Source of the DNA: Segatella oris
Lineage (GTDB): Bacteria; Bacteroidota; Bacteroidia; Bacteroidales; Bacteroidaceae
Length of the DNA stretch: 64,000 nt
Assembly (NCBI RefSeq): GCF_900637655.1
Contig: NZ_LR134384.1
Location: forward strand, 1,798,001 to 1,862,000
Direction: 5' to 3'
Position 1 is the first letter of the stretch. Each line of letters begins with the position of its first letter. Both the position numbers and the translations under genes were made by a program. Shown here one piece after another: positions 1 through 8,955 of the stretch. The notes beneath the pieces are model-generated. The model made no database searches. It was not told the DNA's origin and saw only the letters and a program-made list of their open reading frames with translations.

Positions 1-16
1 AATAAATAAGCATCTG

Positions 17-256
17 TTTTTAACACCTGAGGGGCAGACCAAAAGGAAATAGAAAACCGTTTTCAATGTATGTGCAGAATAGTTTCATGCCCTTGATTTC
101 CTTGCTTTTATCGTCTTGGTTTGCAATGTCGGTCACTTCCTTTTGCCACTTGCGTCACTTTACCGCCTAAAGTGACTGAAAACACCATGCAACTTGACGC
201 AGATTACACGCTAACTTGACGCAGATTACAAGGCAACTTGACGCGACATACAAACC
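17..256 (+). repeat. Partial interspersed element with three 22-bp direct repeats
   Basis: This gene-free stretch begins with TTTTTAACACCT (17-28), the same motif that opens the better-preserved element copies near 5.4 and 62.5 kb. At 191, 213 and 235 it carries three copies of AACTTGACGC, the first two followed by AGATTACA, so the period is exactly 22 bp. A short inverted repeat, GTCACTTTA/TAAAGTGAC, lies at 154-176 without a T-run. The 3' half of the element is not recognisable here. I see no coding potential. Confidence 0.55.
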
Positions 257-361
257 TCCCTGTGGCATAATATACGACAACGAAGTGCATATGATCTCCT
301 TTTAAGAAAGAACTGCGTTGTCAACTAAAATCTAATCATCATGAAAAAATAAAGTTACATA

Positions 362-393
362 TTTGTCAGACTCATGATTAAATCGTATATTTG
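362..393 (+). promoter_or_regulatory. Bacteroidetes-type promoter of the SLC13 transporter gene
   Basis: TTTG (362-365) and TATATTTG (386-393) are 20 nt apart, matching the -33/-7 pattern of the Bacteroidetes primary sigma factor. The -7 box lies about 50 nt before the ATG at 445. Confidence 0.75.
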
Positions 394-444
394 CCAACAA
401 TTTTAAATCATTTGTTCTTATAACCATAAAGACATAAACAATTT

Positions 445-1914
445 ATGCAGGGCTCAATCAATTCAGTTTTATCGGGAGATTTCAACAAAAAGAAATTCCT
501 GATGTGTGTGGTTACAGCAATCTTGACTGTAATCGTATGGAATCTTCCAAGTAGTTTCTTCGGCATCGAAGGGCTGACTGTCGTTCAACAGCGCGTAATT
601 GCCATTTTCGTTATGGCCGTATTGCTGTGGATAACAGAAGCCATTCCAGCCTGGGCAACCTCTATCACCATTATCTTCGTGCTGCTCTTCTGTGTCAGTG
701 ACTCGTCATTCCAGTTCTTTCAAGGCACAGAAGATCAGTACGGAACAATGCTTGACCACGTGGGAGTCATGGCATGTTTCGCCGATCCGACAATCATCTT
801 GTTCTTAGGTGGCTTTGTGTTGGCAATTGCAGCAACCAAGAGTGGCCTTGATGTTCTTGCGGCCCGAACGCTGATGAAGCCTTTCGGACAAAAGAGTGAG
901 AACGTGCTTTTAGGCTTTCTTCTCATAACAGGTGTGTTCTCCATGTTCATTTCCAACACTGCAACAGCAGCGATGATGCTCACTTTCCTCACCCCTGTAT
1001 TCAAGGCACTTCCTGCAAATGGTAAAGGAAGAATAGCGCTTACAATGGCCATTCCGGTAGGAGCTAACTTAGGAGGTATGGGTACCCCTATCGGTACACC
1101 ACCGAATGTATTTGCCTTGAAATACCTCAATGACCCCACAGGGCTGAACATCGGCATCACATTCTCCCACTGGATGATGATTATGGTGCCGCTTGTTATC
1201 GTGTTGCTCATCATTGCATGGCGCATGATTATACGCTTCTTCCCATTCACTCAAAAGACTATACAGCTTGACATCAAGGGAGAAGTTTCACATAACTGGC
1301 GCACTGTCGTCGTAGCAGCAACCTTCATCCTGACTATTTTCCTATGGGTTGCCGGCAAAAACCTATTTGGCATCAACGCAAATACAGTCGCCATGCTGCC
1401 AATTGCCGTATTTGCCATCACCAGAGTCATAACAGCAAAAGACCTGCAAGATATCGACTGGTCTGTTATCTGGATGGTAGCGGGAGGTTTTGCCCTCGGT
1501 AATGCAATGAACGGAACAGGTCTTGCTGAGAACGCAATCAAGAGTATTCCCTTCGGAGCATGGAACCCCTTGATTATTCTTTTCATTGCATGTATCATCT
1601 GCTTTATACTGAGTAACTTCATATCCAATACGGCCACAGCTGCTCTGCTCGTGCCAATTCTTGCAGTTGTATGTAAAGGTATGGGCGAAAACTTAGGTAT
1701 GATTGGTGGCACAGTGACGATATTGGTCGGTATTGCTGTAGCGGCAAGTGCTGCAATGAGCCTTCCCATCAGTACTCCTCCGAATGCCATTGCATTCTCT
1801 ACAGGCCTTATAAAGCAGAACGACATGCTGAAAGTCGGTGTTTCGGTAGGCGTAATAACCCTCATCATTGGTATCAGTATGCTTATTGTAATTGGCAAAT
1901 TAGGGCTGTTCTGA
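445..1914 (+). CDS. SLC13/DASS-family sodium:anion symporter
   Basis: A 489-residue inner-membrane protein of the divalent anion:Na+ symporter (SLC13) family, which imports di- or tricarboxylates or sulfate with sodium. The two inverted halves each show the family signature: ISNTATAA near residue 170 and again near 394 (the SNT motifs that bind sodium and substrate carboxylates), with GTPPN at 217-221 and STPPN at 443-447. About eleven hydrophobic segments are visible. The ATG follows a good promoter and has no competing upstream start. It is monocistronic: the next gene has its own promoter. The substrate cannot be read from sequence; C4-dicarboxylates would suit a succinate/malate-handling anaerobe, which is inference. 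Confidence 0.9.
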   Translation: MQGSINSVLSGDFNKKKFLMCVVTAILTVIVWNLPSSFFGIEGLTVVQQRVIAIFVMAVLLWITEAIPAWATSITIIFVLLFCVSDSSFQFFQGTEDQYGTMLDHVGVMACFADPTIILFLGGFVLAIAATKSGLDVLAARTLMKPFGQKSENVLLGFLLITGVFSMFISNTATAAMMLTFLTPVFKALPANGKGRIALTMAIPVGANLGGMGTPIGTPPNVFALKYLNDPTGLNIGITFSHWMMIMVPLVIVLLIIAWRMIIRFFPFTQKTIQLDIKGEVSHNWRTVVVAATFILTIFLWVAGKNLFGINANTVAMLPIAVFAITRVITAKDLQDIDWSVIWMVAGGFALGNAMNGTGLAENAIKSIPFGAWNPLIILFIACIICFILSNFISNTATAALLVPILAVVCKGMGENLGMIGGTVTILVGIAVAASAAMSLPISTPPNAIAFSTGLIKQNDMLKVGVSVGVITLIIGISMLIVIGKLGLF

Positions 1915-1992
1915 TTTGTAATCAAATAACACAGAGCCTCTCCTCCTACTTGAAGGTGAGGCTTCTTTCATTTTTTCTACCACAATCTCAAG

Positions 1993-2020
1993 TTGTTTTA
2001 TCTATATTTTTGTAACTTTG
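1993..2020 (+). promoter_or_regulatory. Promoter of the purine permease gene
   Basis: TAACTTTG at 2013-2020 is a -7 box; a TTG at 1993-1995 is a possible -33 element, with a slightly short 17-nt spacer. The box overlaps a TTG that could be read as a start codon, which favours the ATG at 2042. Confidence 0.6.
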
Positions 2021-2041
2021 CAACAATCAATTTTTCAAATC

Positions 2042-3340
2042 ATGTTCTTACAGAAAGCTTTGGGTTTCAATCCCACTACGATGAAGGCTCGCACAGAAAT
2101 CATCGCCGGAGCCACGACATTCCTCACCATGTGTTACATTCTTGCTGTCAATCCAGGTATTCTAAGCACTACGGGAATGGACAAAGGAGCTGTCTTTACG
2201 GCCACAGCAATTGCTTCAGCCATAGCAACCTTACTGTTGGCTTTCATGGCCAAACTACCTTTTGCACAGGCACCGAGTATGGGACTCAACGCTTTTTTTG
2301 CCTTCACACTCTGTCAGGCAATGCACTATACATGGCAACAATCGTTGGCAATCATGCTGGCTGAAGGTGTTCTTTTCCTTCTGATAACCTTCCTCAACAT
2401 TCGGGAACACATCCTGAATGCAATTCCAAACAACCTGCGTTACGCAATCTCAGCCGGTATCGGTATGTTCATTGCATTCATTGGACTGAAGAATGCAGAA
2501 ATCATTGTAGCCAATCCTGCAACCTATGTAGGATTAGGTAAGTTCACCCCAACAGCAATTTTAGGTGTCATTGGGATTATTCTCAGTGGTGTTCTCATGG
2601 CACGTCGCATCAAAGGAGCTTTGTTCCTCAGCATCATTATCACAACTATCATCGGCATTCCGATGGGAGTAACACAAATTCCTGCAGGGTGGTTACCTGT
2701 TGACATGCCTCAGGATATTCGGCCAATCTTTGCTAAATTTGATTTCTCTGAACTTATCACACTGAAGACCGGCCTTGTGATTATCTCCCTTTTAATGGTC
2801 AACATCTTCGATACTGTAGGTACACTTGTCGGCCTTGCTTATAAAACTGGCATCGTAAAGAAAGACGGTTCAATTCCCCACATCAAGGAAGCTATGATGA
2901 GTGATGCCATTGGAACAACCTGTGGTGCATTCTTGGGATCAAGCACTTTGACTACTTATGTGGAGAGTGCAGCAGGCATAGCCGAGGGCGGACGCAGTGG
3001 TCTGACCTCTGCTTTCGTGGGACTGTTATTCATTATTTCACTGTTCCTGTCGCCTCTTTTCATGCTTATCCCCAGTGCTGCAACAAGCGGAGCACTCGTT
3101 CTTGTAGGCGTATTGATGCTCGACAGCGTGAAACAACTTGAACTCAACGATGTAAGTGAGGCCTTTCCTGCTTTTATCACGATGATAACCATGGTGCTCT
3201 GCTACTCTATTGCCGATGGTATCTATTTGGGAATTCTAAGCTATGTCATCTTGAAACTTTGCACTTCGCAATATAAAGTGCTTAATTCCACATTGATAAT
3301 CCTTTCTATTCTCTTCATTCTAAACTTTATTTACGGATAA
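2042..3340 (+). CDS. NCS2/AzgA-type purine permease
   Basis: A 432-residue membrane protein of the AzgA/PbuG branch of the nucleobase:cation symporter-2 family, expected to import adenine, guanine or hypoxanthine with protons. The N-terminus (GFNPTTMKARTEIIAGATTF, then about twelve further hydrophobic segments) and the motifs APSMGLNAFFAF, NIFDTVGTL and TYVESAAGIAEGGRSGL are those of this family. The start is the ATG at 2042, 22 nt after a promoter -7 box; an in-frame TTG at 2018 lies within that box. The stop is one base from the next ATG, so the downstream SDR gene is probably co-transcribed. Confidence 0.9.
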   Translation: MFLQKALGFNPTTMKARTEIIAGATTFLTMCYILAVNPGILSTTGMDKGAVFTATAIASAIATLLLAFMAKLPFAQAPSMGLNAFFAFTLCQAMHYTWQQSLAIMLAEGVLFLLITFLNIREHILNAIPNNLRYAISAGIGMFIAFIGLKNAEIIVANPATYVGLGKFTPTAILGVIGIILSGVLMARRIKGALFLSIIITTIIGIPMGVTQIPAGWLPVDMPQDIRPIFAKFDFSELITLKTGLVIISLLMVNIFDTVGTLVGLAYKTGIVKKDGSIPHIKEAMMSDAIGTTCGAFLGSSTLTTYVESAAGIAEGGRSGLTSAFVGLLFIISLFLSPLFMLIPSAATSGALVLVGVLMLDSVKQLELNDVSEAFPAFITMITMVLCYSIADGIYLGILSYVILKLCTSQYKVLNSTLIILSILFILNFIYG

Positions 3341-3341
3341 A

Positions 3342-4103
3342 ATGGAAAAGAAAACCGCATTGATTACCGGTGCAACAAGTGGCATTGGAGCTGCATGTGC
3401 CCGAAGATTTGCACATGGAGGATATGACCTTGTCCTTACAGGACGCAATCAAGAGAAACTTCATGAAGTATCTCTGCAGCTACAGAAAGAGGGCACAGAT
3501 GTATTGACGCTTGCTTTCGATATTACCAATCGAGAAGCTGCGATGAAGGCTGTCAGTCAGTTAAATGACAGGTGGAGTCAAATAGATGTACTCATCAACA
3601 ATGCAGGGTTGGCTTTAGGACTTGAAAAAGAATACGAGGGAAACATGGATGAATGGGATACCATGATTGATACAAACATCAAAGGTTTGCTCACCATGAC
3701 ACGCCTTATTGTCCCCAAGATGATTGAAAGACAATGCGGACATGTCATTAATATTGGCAGCGTTGCAGGCGATGCAGCCTATGCCGGAGGTAATGTTTAC
3801 TGTGCAACAAAGGCTGCTGTCAAGGCACTTTCTGACGGATTACGGATTGATGTGGCTCATACGCCCATTCGAGTGACCAATATCAAGCCGGGACTTGTAG
3901 AGACTAACTTCAGCAATGTGCGTTTTCATGGCAACAAAGAAAAGGCAGACAGTGTCTATAAAGGAATTAAACCGCTCACAGGAGATGATATTGCCGATGT
4001 AGCGTTTTATGCTGCCAATGCACCTGCCCACGTACAGATTGCAGAGGTTCTCGTCCTTGCAACGCATCAGGCTAACGGTTCGGTCACTCATAGAGAACGG
4101 TAA
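3342..4103 (+). CDS. SDR-family NAD(P)-dependent oxidoreductase
   Basis: A 253-residue classical short-chain dehydrogenase/reductase. It has the cofactor glycine motif TGATSGIG (residues 9-16), the structural NNAG motif near residue 86, and the catalytic YxxxK at Tyr153/Lys157, with the catalytic Ser about thirteen residues before. The closest broad group is the YdfG type (3-hydroxy acid or serine dehydrogenase activity), but the substrate is not determinable here. The ATG sits one base after the permease stop codon, implying translational coupling. Whether the two functions are linked is unclear. Confidence 0.88.
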   Translation: MEKKTALITGATSGIGAACARRFAHGGYDLVLTGRNQEKLHEVSLQLQKEGTDVLTLAFDITNREAAMKAVSQLNDRWSQIDVLINNAGLALGLEKEYEGNMDEWDTMIDTNIKGLLTMTRLIVPKMIERQCGHVINIGSVAGDAAYAGGNVYCATKAAVKALSDGLRIDVAHTPIRVTNIKPGLVETNFSNVRFHGNKEKADSVYKGIKPLTGDDIADVAFYAANAPAHVQIAEVLVLATHQANGSVTHRER

Positions 4104-4128
4104 TTTGCAAAGCAAAAACCATATAAGA

Positions 4129-4175
4129 AGCCCCCATTCCTCTGACAGTAATCATCTATGAGGAATGGGGGCTTT
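4129..4175. terminator. Hairpin between convergent genes
   Basis: A 14-bp perfect stem (AGCCCCCATTCCTC at 4129-4142 pairing with 4160-4173) with a 17-nt loop lies between the convergent SDR gene and thioredoxin-fold gene. Only a short T-run follows on either side, so it may act mainly as a 3' end stabiliser or a bidirectional terminator. Confidence 0.6.
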
Positions 4176-4337
4176 GCATGGATATCAGTCAAGCTGTCTA
4201 CAGAAAACTACTCAATAGCGCAAGAAGTGCTGGGCCTCGTTGCTTAAAGATAATCTTAAAGATGTTCTATTCCCCACAAGAATGGCCGACACAATAGTCA
4301 AAACACTCATGCCATTACATGCAGCTACGCAACGAAG

Positions 4338-4634
4338 TTAACACCCTTTGCCATCAAGACTGCAGCTTGGTGCACCGGCTTCCTGAGATTTAAGACCAGC
4401 TTCTTCAGGGGTAAGCGTCACGCGACCATCCTCTAAAACAAAGCAGGGAATACCTGCATAGCCATGTTTTTTGGCATCATCAAACACAGGATTATTATCT
4501 CTGAGACTCAGAAAAGCCTTCAGATTTCTGACATGCTCACCGATATCTATCACTTCATAACGGTCATTACCTTTCACCTGTTCGTCTACAAAAACGCAAT
4601 CCGGACAAGTTTTCATTCCATAAATCTTTATCAT
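4338..4634 (-). CDS. Glutaredoxin/thioredoxin-fold protein
   Basis: A 98-residue protein starting MIKIYGMK with a CPDC redox motif at residues 10-13, followed by a glutaredoxin-like beta-alpha-beta layout and the cis-Pro segment AGIPCFVLEDG. It probably acts in the cytoplasm as a thiol-disulfide oxidoreductase; the partner is unknown. The start is taken as the ATG at 4634; a TTG two codons upstream is less likely. A -7-like box for the minus strand lies at 4665-4672. The C-terminal tail is rich in Ser, Gly and Cys and ends in GKGC. Confidence 0.75.
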   Translation of the reverse strand: MIKIYGMKTCPDCVFVDEQVKGNDRYEVIDIGEHVRNLKAFLSLRDNNPVFDDAKKHGYAGIPCFVLEDGRVTLTPEEAGLKSQEAGAPSCSLDGKGC

Positions 4635-4714
4635 ATGCAAATTACTTTAATTGAAAATTCATCGCAAACTTACATAAAAATACTGATATTCGCACACAAA
4701 AAGAGAAGTTTTAT

Positions 4715-4722
4715 TACCTTTG
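4715..4722 (+). promoter_or_regulatory. -7 box for the nitroreductase gene
   Basis: TACCTTTG ends 21 nt before the ATG at 4744. No clear -33 element is seen. An in-frame TTG overlaps the box and is therefore not the start. Confidence 0.5.
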
Positions 4723-4743
4723 TCAATTATAATTTCAAAGCTA

Positions 4744-5253
4744 ATGGATTTTTTAGAACTAAGCAAGAAGAGGTTTGCTACGCGCAAATTCAGTCAAGAA
4801 ACAATAAGTAAAGAGGACCTGAACTATATCATGGAGAGTGTGAGAATGGCTCCTTCAGCCGTAAACCGACAGCCATGGAAGTTTGTCATCGTACAGTCTG
4901 GCACTGCAAAAGAGAAGCTTTTGCAATGCTATGACAGGGAGTGGTTCCGCTCTGCCCCACTCTATATCATCTGTCTGAAAGACACTATGTCCAATTGGAT
5001 ACGCCCTTTCGACAACAAGGCTCATGGAGACATTGACCTTGCCATAGCCATTGAACACCTCTGCTTGGCAGCAACCGAGCGAGGATTAGGCACTTGTTGG
5101 GTGTGTAACTATGACCCGGAAAGACTTTCTCAGCTGTTCCCTACGCCGGGATATGAAGCAGTTGCCATCATTCCTCTGGGACATATTGCCCCGGACTGTC
5201 CTCATAAAGAAAAACAACGTAAACCTTTAGAAGAAATCACAGAATACATCTAA
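4744..5253 (+). CDS. Nitroreductase family protein
   Basis: A 169-residue FMN-dependent nitroreductase-fold protein, usually a homodimer that reduces nitro groups, quinones or flavins with NAD(P)H. The N-terminal KRFATRKFSQ, the MAPSAVNRQPWKF segment (FMN phosphate and ring contacts) and the GLGTCWVCNYDP segment followed by PLGH are family hallmarks. The ATG at 4744 gives the usual N-terminus. It is divergent from the thioredoxin-fold gene and the intervening 110 bp holds outward promoter boxes for both. Confidence 0.88.
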   Translation: MDFLELSKKRFATRKFSQETISKEDLNYIMESVRMAPSAVNRQPWKFVIVQSGTAKEKLLQCYDREWFRSAPLYIICLKDTMSNWIRPFDNKAHGDIDLAIAIEHLCLAATERGLGTCWVCNYDPERLSQLFPTPGYEAVAIIPLGHIAPDCPHKEKQRKPLEEITEYI

Positions 5254-5393
5254 ACTTGACATCGGCCCCGACTTGATAGTAAAAAGGCATAAAGCTGTAT
5301 CTGTGAATTAGTCTTTAATCTTTTTCACCCCATATAATCATGCAGCTGATGACACCTGCTGTATCTCATGTTTTTTGTAAAGATTAGTGGCTG
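5254..5393. other. Gene-free spacer before the interspersed element
   Basis: AT-rich sequence with no open frame of note, RNA gene or clear terminator. It is followed at 5394 by the interspersed element and then the infC promoter. Confidence 0.5.
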
Positions 5394-5775
5394 TTTTTAA
5401 CATTTCAGAGAGTGACTAAACAGAAAAGGAAAAGCAAAAAAATAGGTATTATTTTATGATTTTCCAGCTTTCGGATTGCAAATCCATTCACATTACACTG
5501 CGTTTTGACTCAAAACACGTGGCTTTTTGAGTCAAAATACAACGCAATCTGATGCAGATTACGCAGTGATTTGATGCAAGTGACATCCATTTTTGACATG
5601 ATTTTACATTACATTTAGAATTGAAAAACATAACATTCTGATAATCAACGTAGTATAAACTGCTTAAAAAACAGGCATATTTGAAGCGATGAAGATATCC
5701 CTTTCGAATATACGAGTTTTATGAGAACAATTGTAAATATCCTTGAATGAAATTAACATATAATTCGCTTTGCCG
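5394..5775 (+). repeat. Interspersed ~0.38-kb element, copy B (full length)
   Basis: This copy opens with TTTTTAACATTT (5394-5405). An A-rich segment leads to four 22-bp degenerate direct repeats at 5492-5579, which share an (A)TTAC..GC start and a TTTGATGCAA or TTTGAGTCAA end. A segment with TTAAAAAACAG follows, then GTAAATATCCTTGAATGAAA near 5732-5751. Copies near 12.7, 53.6 (reversed) and 62.5 kb share this order and spacing. From TTAAAAAACAG to the ATTG before the last motif is 70 nt here, against 71 in two other copies. No open reading frame is conserved between copies. Confidence 0.75.
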
Positions 5776-5899
5776 CGAAATAGAATTTATTCTGACATGA
5801 ACAGTTGAGCCATTACAGAGGCTGCACATGATAAAACAGAAAAAATGTCCCCATGATAGGCAATCTGATAAAAAACTATTAAAATATACAGGCTTTTTC

Positions 5900-5930
5900 T
5901 TGTATAATTCATTGAGAAATAGTACCTTTG
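5900..5930 (+). promoter_or_regulatory. Promoter of the infC-rpmI-rplT operon
   Basis: TTG (5900-5902) and TACCTTTG (5923-5930) are 20 nt apart, 37 nt before the infC ATG. Confidence 0.75.
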
Positions 5931-5967
5931 CAGGCGTTTAGCAAAAATAGACAATTAAAATAGTTGA

Positions 5968-6663
5968 ATGAAGAATGACAAATTGAAAAATCAGTACCGT
6001 GTTAATGAACAAATACGTGTACGTGAGGTCCGTATCGTAGGAGAGGACGGTTCTGAAGTAGTACCTACACGCAAAGCTTTGGATATGGCGCACCAGAAAG
6101 GTGTTGATCTTGTAGAGATTTCGCCTAATGCCCAGCCACCGGTTTGTCGTCTCATTGACTATTCAAAATTCCTTTACCAGCAGAAGAAGCACCAGAAGGA
6201 AATGAAGCAGAAGCAGGTGAAGGTTGAAGTGAAAGAAATACGTTTCGGTCCTCAGACCGATGAACATGACTATCAGTTCAAGTTGAAGCATGCACGCGAA
6301 TTCCTCAACGAAGGCAACAAGGTTCGTGCTTATGTGTTCTTTCGTGGTCGTTCAATCCTTTTCAAGGAACAGGGAGAAGTTCTGCTACTCCGCTTTGCAA
6401 ACGATCTTGAAGAGTTTGGAAAAGTGGAACAGATGCCGAAGTTGGAAGGAAAAAAGATGTTCCTCTATCTCGCACCAAAGAAAGTGGGAGTCGTAAAGAA
6501 GAGCCAACAGAAAATGGATAGAGAAAAGCGTGAGGCCGAAGCTAAAGCTGCAGAGCAAAACCAGAAGAATGAAAATGCAGAGAATAACGGCTTATTTGCC
6601 AATGCGAAGAACGGCCAAGACGTACTTAGCAAACTGAAAAATGGAAGTTCTGTAGAAGAATAA
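5968..6663 (+). CDS. infC: Translation initiation factor IF-3
   Basis: A 231-residue IF-3, which binds the 30S subunit, prevents premature 50S joining and checks start codon and initiator tRNA. The N-domain ([19 protein letters not shown]), the linker and the C-domain ([20 protein letters not shown], then [11 protein letters not shown]) are intact. The start is ATG, not the AUU used for autoregulation in enterobacteria. A charged tail of about 45 residues (Lys/Glu/Ala/Asn-rich) follows the core and is longer than in E. coli. It leads the conserved infC-rpmI-rplT operon. Confidence 0.97.
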   Translation: MKNDKLKNQYRVNEQIRVREVRIVGEDGSEVVPTRKALDMAHQKGVDLVEISPNAQPPVCRLIDYSKFLYQQKKHQKEMKQKQVKVEVKEIRFGPQTDEHDYQFKLKHAREFLNEGNKVRAYVFFRGRSILFKEQGEVLLLRFANDLEEFGKVEQMPKLEGKKMFLYLAPKKVGVVKKSQQKMDREKREAEAKAAEQNQKNENAENNGLFANAKNGQDVLSKLKNGSSVEE

Positions 6664-6727
6664 AAGAGACGTGCGTAACGCCAGGTATATGCGTTGCCAC
6701 AATAAATAACAATTTAAAATAAAAAAA

Positions 6728-6925
6728 ATGCCAAAAGTAAAGACAAATTCCGGCGCAAAGAAAAGGTTCTCATTCACCGGTACTGGTAAGATTAAAAGAC
6801 ATCATGCTTACCACAGTCACATTCTGACTAAGAAGACAAAGAAACAGAAGAGAAATCTTGTTCACCAGACAATGGTTGATCACAGTAACATGAAGCAGGT
6901 TCGCGACTTGCTCTGTCTTCGTTAA
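6728..6925 (+). CDS. rpmI: 50S ribosomal protein L35
   Basis: A 65-residue basic protein of normal L35 length, beginning [14 protein letters not shown] and containing the typical [16 protein letters not shown] segment. It lies 64 nt after infC and 36 nt before rplT, as in most bacteria, and is part of the large ribosomal subunit. Confidence 0.97.
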   Translation: MPKVKTNSGAKKRFSFTGTGKIKRHHAYHSHILTKKTKKQKRNLVHQTMVDHSNMKQVRDLLCLR

Positions 6926-6961
6926 TTAACTTTTTAGTAGAACATTTAAAGAAAGAAAATT

Positions 6962-7306
6962 ATGCCAAGATCAGTAAATCATGTTGCTTCAAAAGCAAAG
7001 AGAACAAGAATTCTGAAGCTCACTAAAGGTTACTATGGAGCGAGAAAGAATGTTTGGACGGTAGCAAAGAATACATGGGAAAAAGGTCTCACCTACGCTT
7101 ATCGTGACCGCCGAAACAAAAAACGTAACTTCCGTGCATTGTGGATTCAGCGTATCAACGCAGCTGCCCGCCTTGAGAATATGAGTTATTCTACATTGAT
7201 GGGTGCTCTCCATAAAGCTGGTATTGAAATCAACCGCAAGGTTCTTGCAGACCTTGCCGTAAACAATCCCGAAGCTTTTAAAGCTATCGTAGAAAAGGTT
7301 AAGTAA
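6962..7306 (+). CDS. rplT: 50S ribosomal protein L20
   Basis: A 114-residue L20 starting [18 protein letters not shown], with the basic N-terminal helix that threads 23S rRNA and the globular C-domain ([20 protein letters not shown]). It binds early in 50S assembly. It is the last gene of the infC operon and is closed by a strong terminator 26 nt after its stop. I see no obvious L20-binding pseudoknot mimic in the leader. Confidence 0.97.
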   Translation: MPRSVNHVASKAKRTRILKLTKGYYGARKNVWTVAKNTWEKGLTYAYRDRRNKKRNFRALWIQRINAAARLENMSYSTLMGALHKAGIEINRKVLADLAVNNPEAFKAIVEKVK

Positions 7307-7331
7307 TCATTTTGATTACACATATATTTAT

Positions 7332-7370
7332 AAAAAGGAGTGAATTGCTTAAGTAATTCACTCCTTTTTG
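7332..7370 (+). terminator. Terminator of infC-rpmI-rplT
   Basis: A 15-bp perfect stem, AAAAAGGAGTGAATT (7332-7346) with its complement at 7355-7369, and an 8-nt loop. The T-run forms part of the right arm, which also makes it usable in the other direction. Confidence 0.85.
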
Positions 7371-7560
7371 TAGTTTAAGAATATACAAAGCCTTTCTAAA
7401 CCCCATGAACATGCAAAGAAAAACAATAGAAGAGCAAAAAGAAATTGAATTTACTGATATCAAAAGATAGTTTTTATAACAATACAAATCGAATTCACAC
7501 TCGTTGGTTTAGCTACACTGCTAAAATATGAAAAAATACCAACTTTTTTGCAATCTACAG

Positions 7561-7591
7561 TTTGCAAATTTAGAAATAAGTATTATCTTTG
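7561..7591 (+). promoter_or_regulatory. Promoter of the AAA_14-type ATPase gene
   Basis: TTTG (7561-7564) and TATCTTTG (7584-7591) are 19 nt apart, 33 nt before the ATG at 7625. Confidence 0.7.
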
Positions 7592-7624
7592 CATAGTATT
7601 TAGATATAAAAGAACCCAAAGATA

Positions 7625-8812
7625 ATGGAAGCTTTCTTTCGTACACACGCTTATCTTGTTGAGCATACAAACGTATCAGTACGTCGCACCCTTATGGATG
7701 AGATTAACTGGAACGGTCGCATGATTGGCATTAAAGGGACACGCGGTGTAGGAAAGACCACATTTCTACTGCAATATGCCAAGGAAAAGTTTGGCGCACA
7801 CGATCGGCGATGCCTCTATGTCAACATGAACAACTTTTATTTCCAAAGTAAAGGTATTGCAGAATTCGCCGGGGACTTTGTCAACAACGGAGGAAAAGTA
7901 CTACTGATAGACCAGGTATTCAAGCAACCTAATTGGAGCGTAGAGCTTCGCAAATGTTATGATTCCTATCCTAATCTAAAGATTATATTCACGGGTAGCA
8001 GTGTGATGAGACTCAAAGAAGAAAACCCAGAACTCCATAATATTGTCGAAAGCTATAATCTTCGGGGGCTGTCTTTCCGTGAATATCTCAATCTTATGAC
8101 GGGAAATAACTTTCATGCTTACACTCTATCTGAGATATTGCATAATCATGAACATATCATCAAGGACATTCTCCCGCTCATAAGTCCTCAGAAATACTTC
8201 CATGATTATATTCATCATGGCTTTTATCCATTCTTTTTAGAACACACCAACTTTTCGGAAAACTTACTCAAAACAATGAACATGATGACAGAAGTCGACA
8301 TTCTGCTCATCAAGCAAATTGATTTGAAATATCTTACAAAAATCAAGAAGCTTTTTTATCTGCTGGCAGTAGAAGGCCCTAAGGCACCTAACATCAGCAA
8401 TTTAGCTCACGAAATACAGACCAGTCGAGCCACGGTTATGAATTACATCAAGTATCTTGCCGATGCCCGACTCATTAACATCATTTACCCTGTTGGGCAG
8501 GAATTCCCCAAAAAGCCAAGCAAGGTCATGATGCATAACTCCAATCTCATGTATGCAATCTACCCCATTCAGGTCAATGAGCAGGAGGTTATGGAAACTT
8601 TCTTCGTCAATTCACTTTGGAAAGATCACAAAGTTAATCAGGCTTCCAAGGATCACTATTTCACCGTCGATGGCTGTCGCAAGTTCAAAATTATTGATGC
8701 ACAAAGCGAACACAAGCAACGATGCAACCCAGATACGGTCTATGCACGCTATAATACAGAAGTAGGAAAAGACAATCTCATTCCACTTTGGTTATTGGGT
8801 TTCCTTTATTAA
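7625..8812 (+). CDS. AAA_14/DUF4143-type ATP-binding protein with altered Walker B
   Basis: A 395-residue protein of the AAA_14 family that is abundant in Bacteroidetes. Walker A is GTRGVGKT (38-45). Walker B reads LLIDQ (Asp96-Gln97), where relatives normally have Asp-Glu. A sensor-like IIFTGSS follows. A winged-helix-like segment (about residues 255-285, ISNLAHEIQTSRATVMNYIKYL) is typical of the C-terminal part. The C-terminus often carries a PD-(D/E)XK-like domain (DUF4143); here it has VDGCRKFKIIDAQ, where the usual catalytic E-x-K is not evident. The biological role of the family is poorly known. The gene is monocistronic. Confidence 0.8.
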   Translation: MEAFFRTHAYLVEHTNVSVRRTLMDEINWNGRMIGIKGTRGVGKTTFLLQYAKEKFGAHDRRCLYVNMNNFYFQSKGIAEFAGDFVNNGGKVLLIDQVFKQPNWSVELRKCYDSYPNLKIIFTGSSVMRLKEENPELHNIVESYNLRGLSFREYLNLMTGNNFHAYTLSEILHNHEHIIKDILPLISPQKYFHDYIHHGFYPFFLEHTNFSENLLKTMNMMTEVDILLIKQIDLKYLTKIKKLFYLLAVEGPKAPNISNLAHEIQTSRATVMNYIKYLADARLINIIYPVGQEFPKKPSKVMMHNSNLMYAIYPIQVNEQEVMETFFVNSLWKDHKVNQASKDHYFTVDGCRKFKIIDAQSEHKQRCNPDTVYARYNTEVGKDNLIPLWLLGFLY

Positions 8813-8955
8813 AGGGATAAGTTGACAAGTAAATGAGTCTATAAATTATAGGTAAACACATAGGCTACTCATAAAGAGTTGACAAGTTAAATGATTGAAA
8901 AATAGAAAATTAAACAATATACAAAAACATTCATTAATATTTTATCAGACATAAA

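Noticed and set aside
1251..1925. Long minus-strand frame opposite the SLC13 gene
   Set aside because: Antisense to a well-supported membrane protein, low-complexity composition and no promoter.
2018..2041. TTG start for the purine permease
   Set aside because: The TTG overlaps the promoter -7 box, so it would lie before the transcription start. The same argument excludes upstream TTG starts of the nitroreductase, DUF3078, S9 peptidase and uvrB genes.
5514..5535. TGACTCAAAACACG...TTTTTGAGTCA as a dedicated operator palindrome
   Set aside because: The apparent inverted symmetry comes from two neighbouring units of the 22-bp direct-repeat array, so the repeat explains it better.
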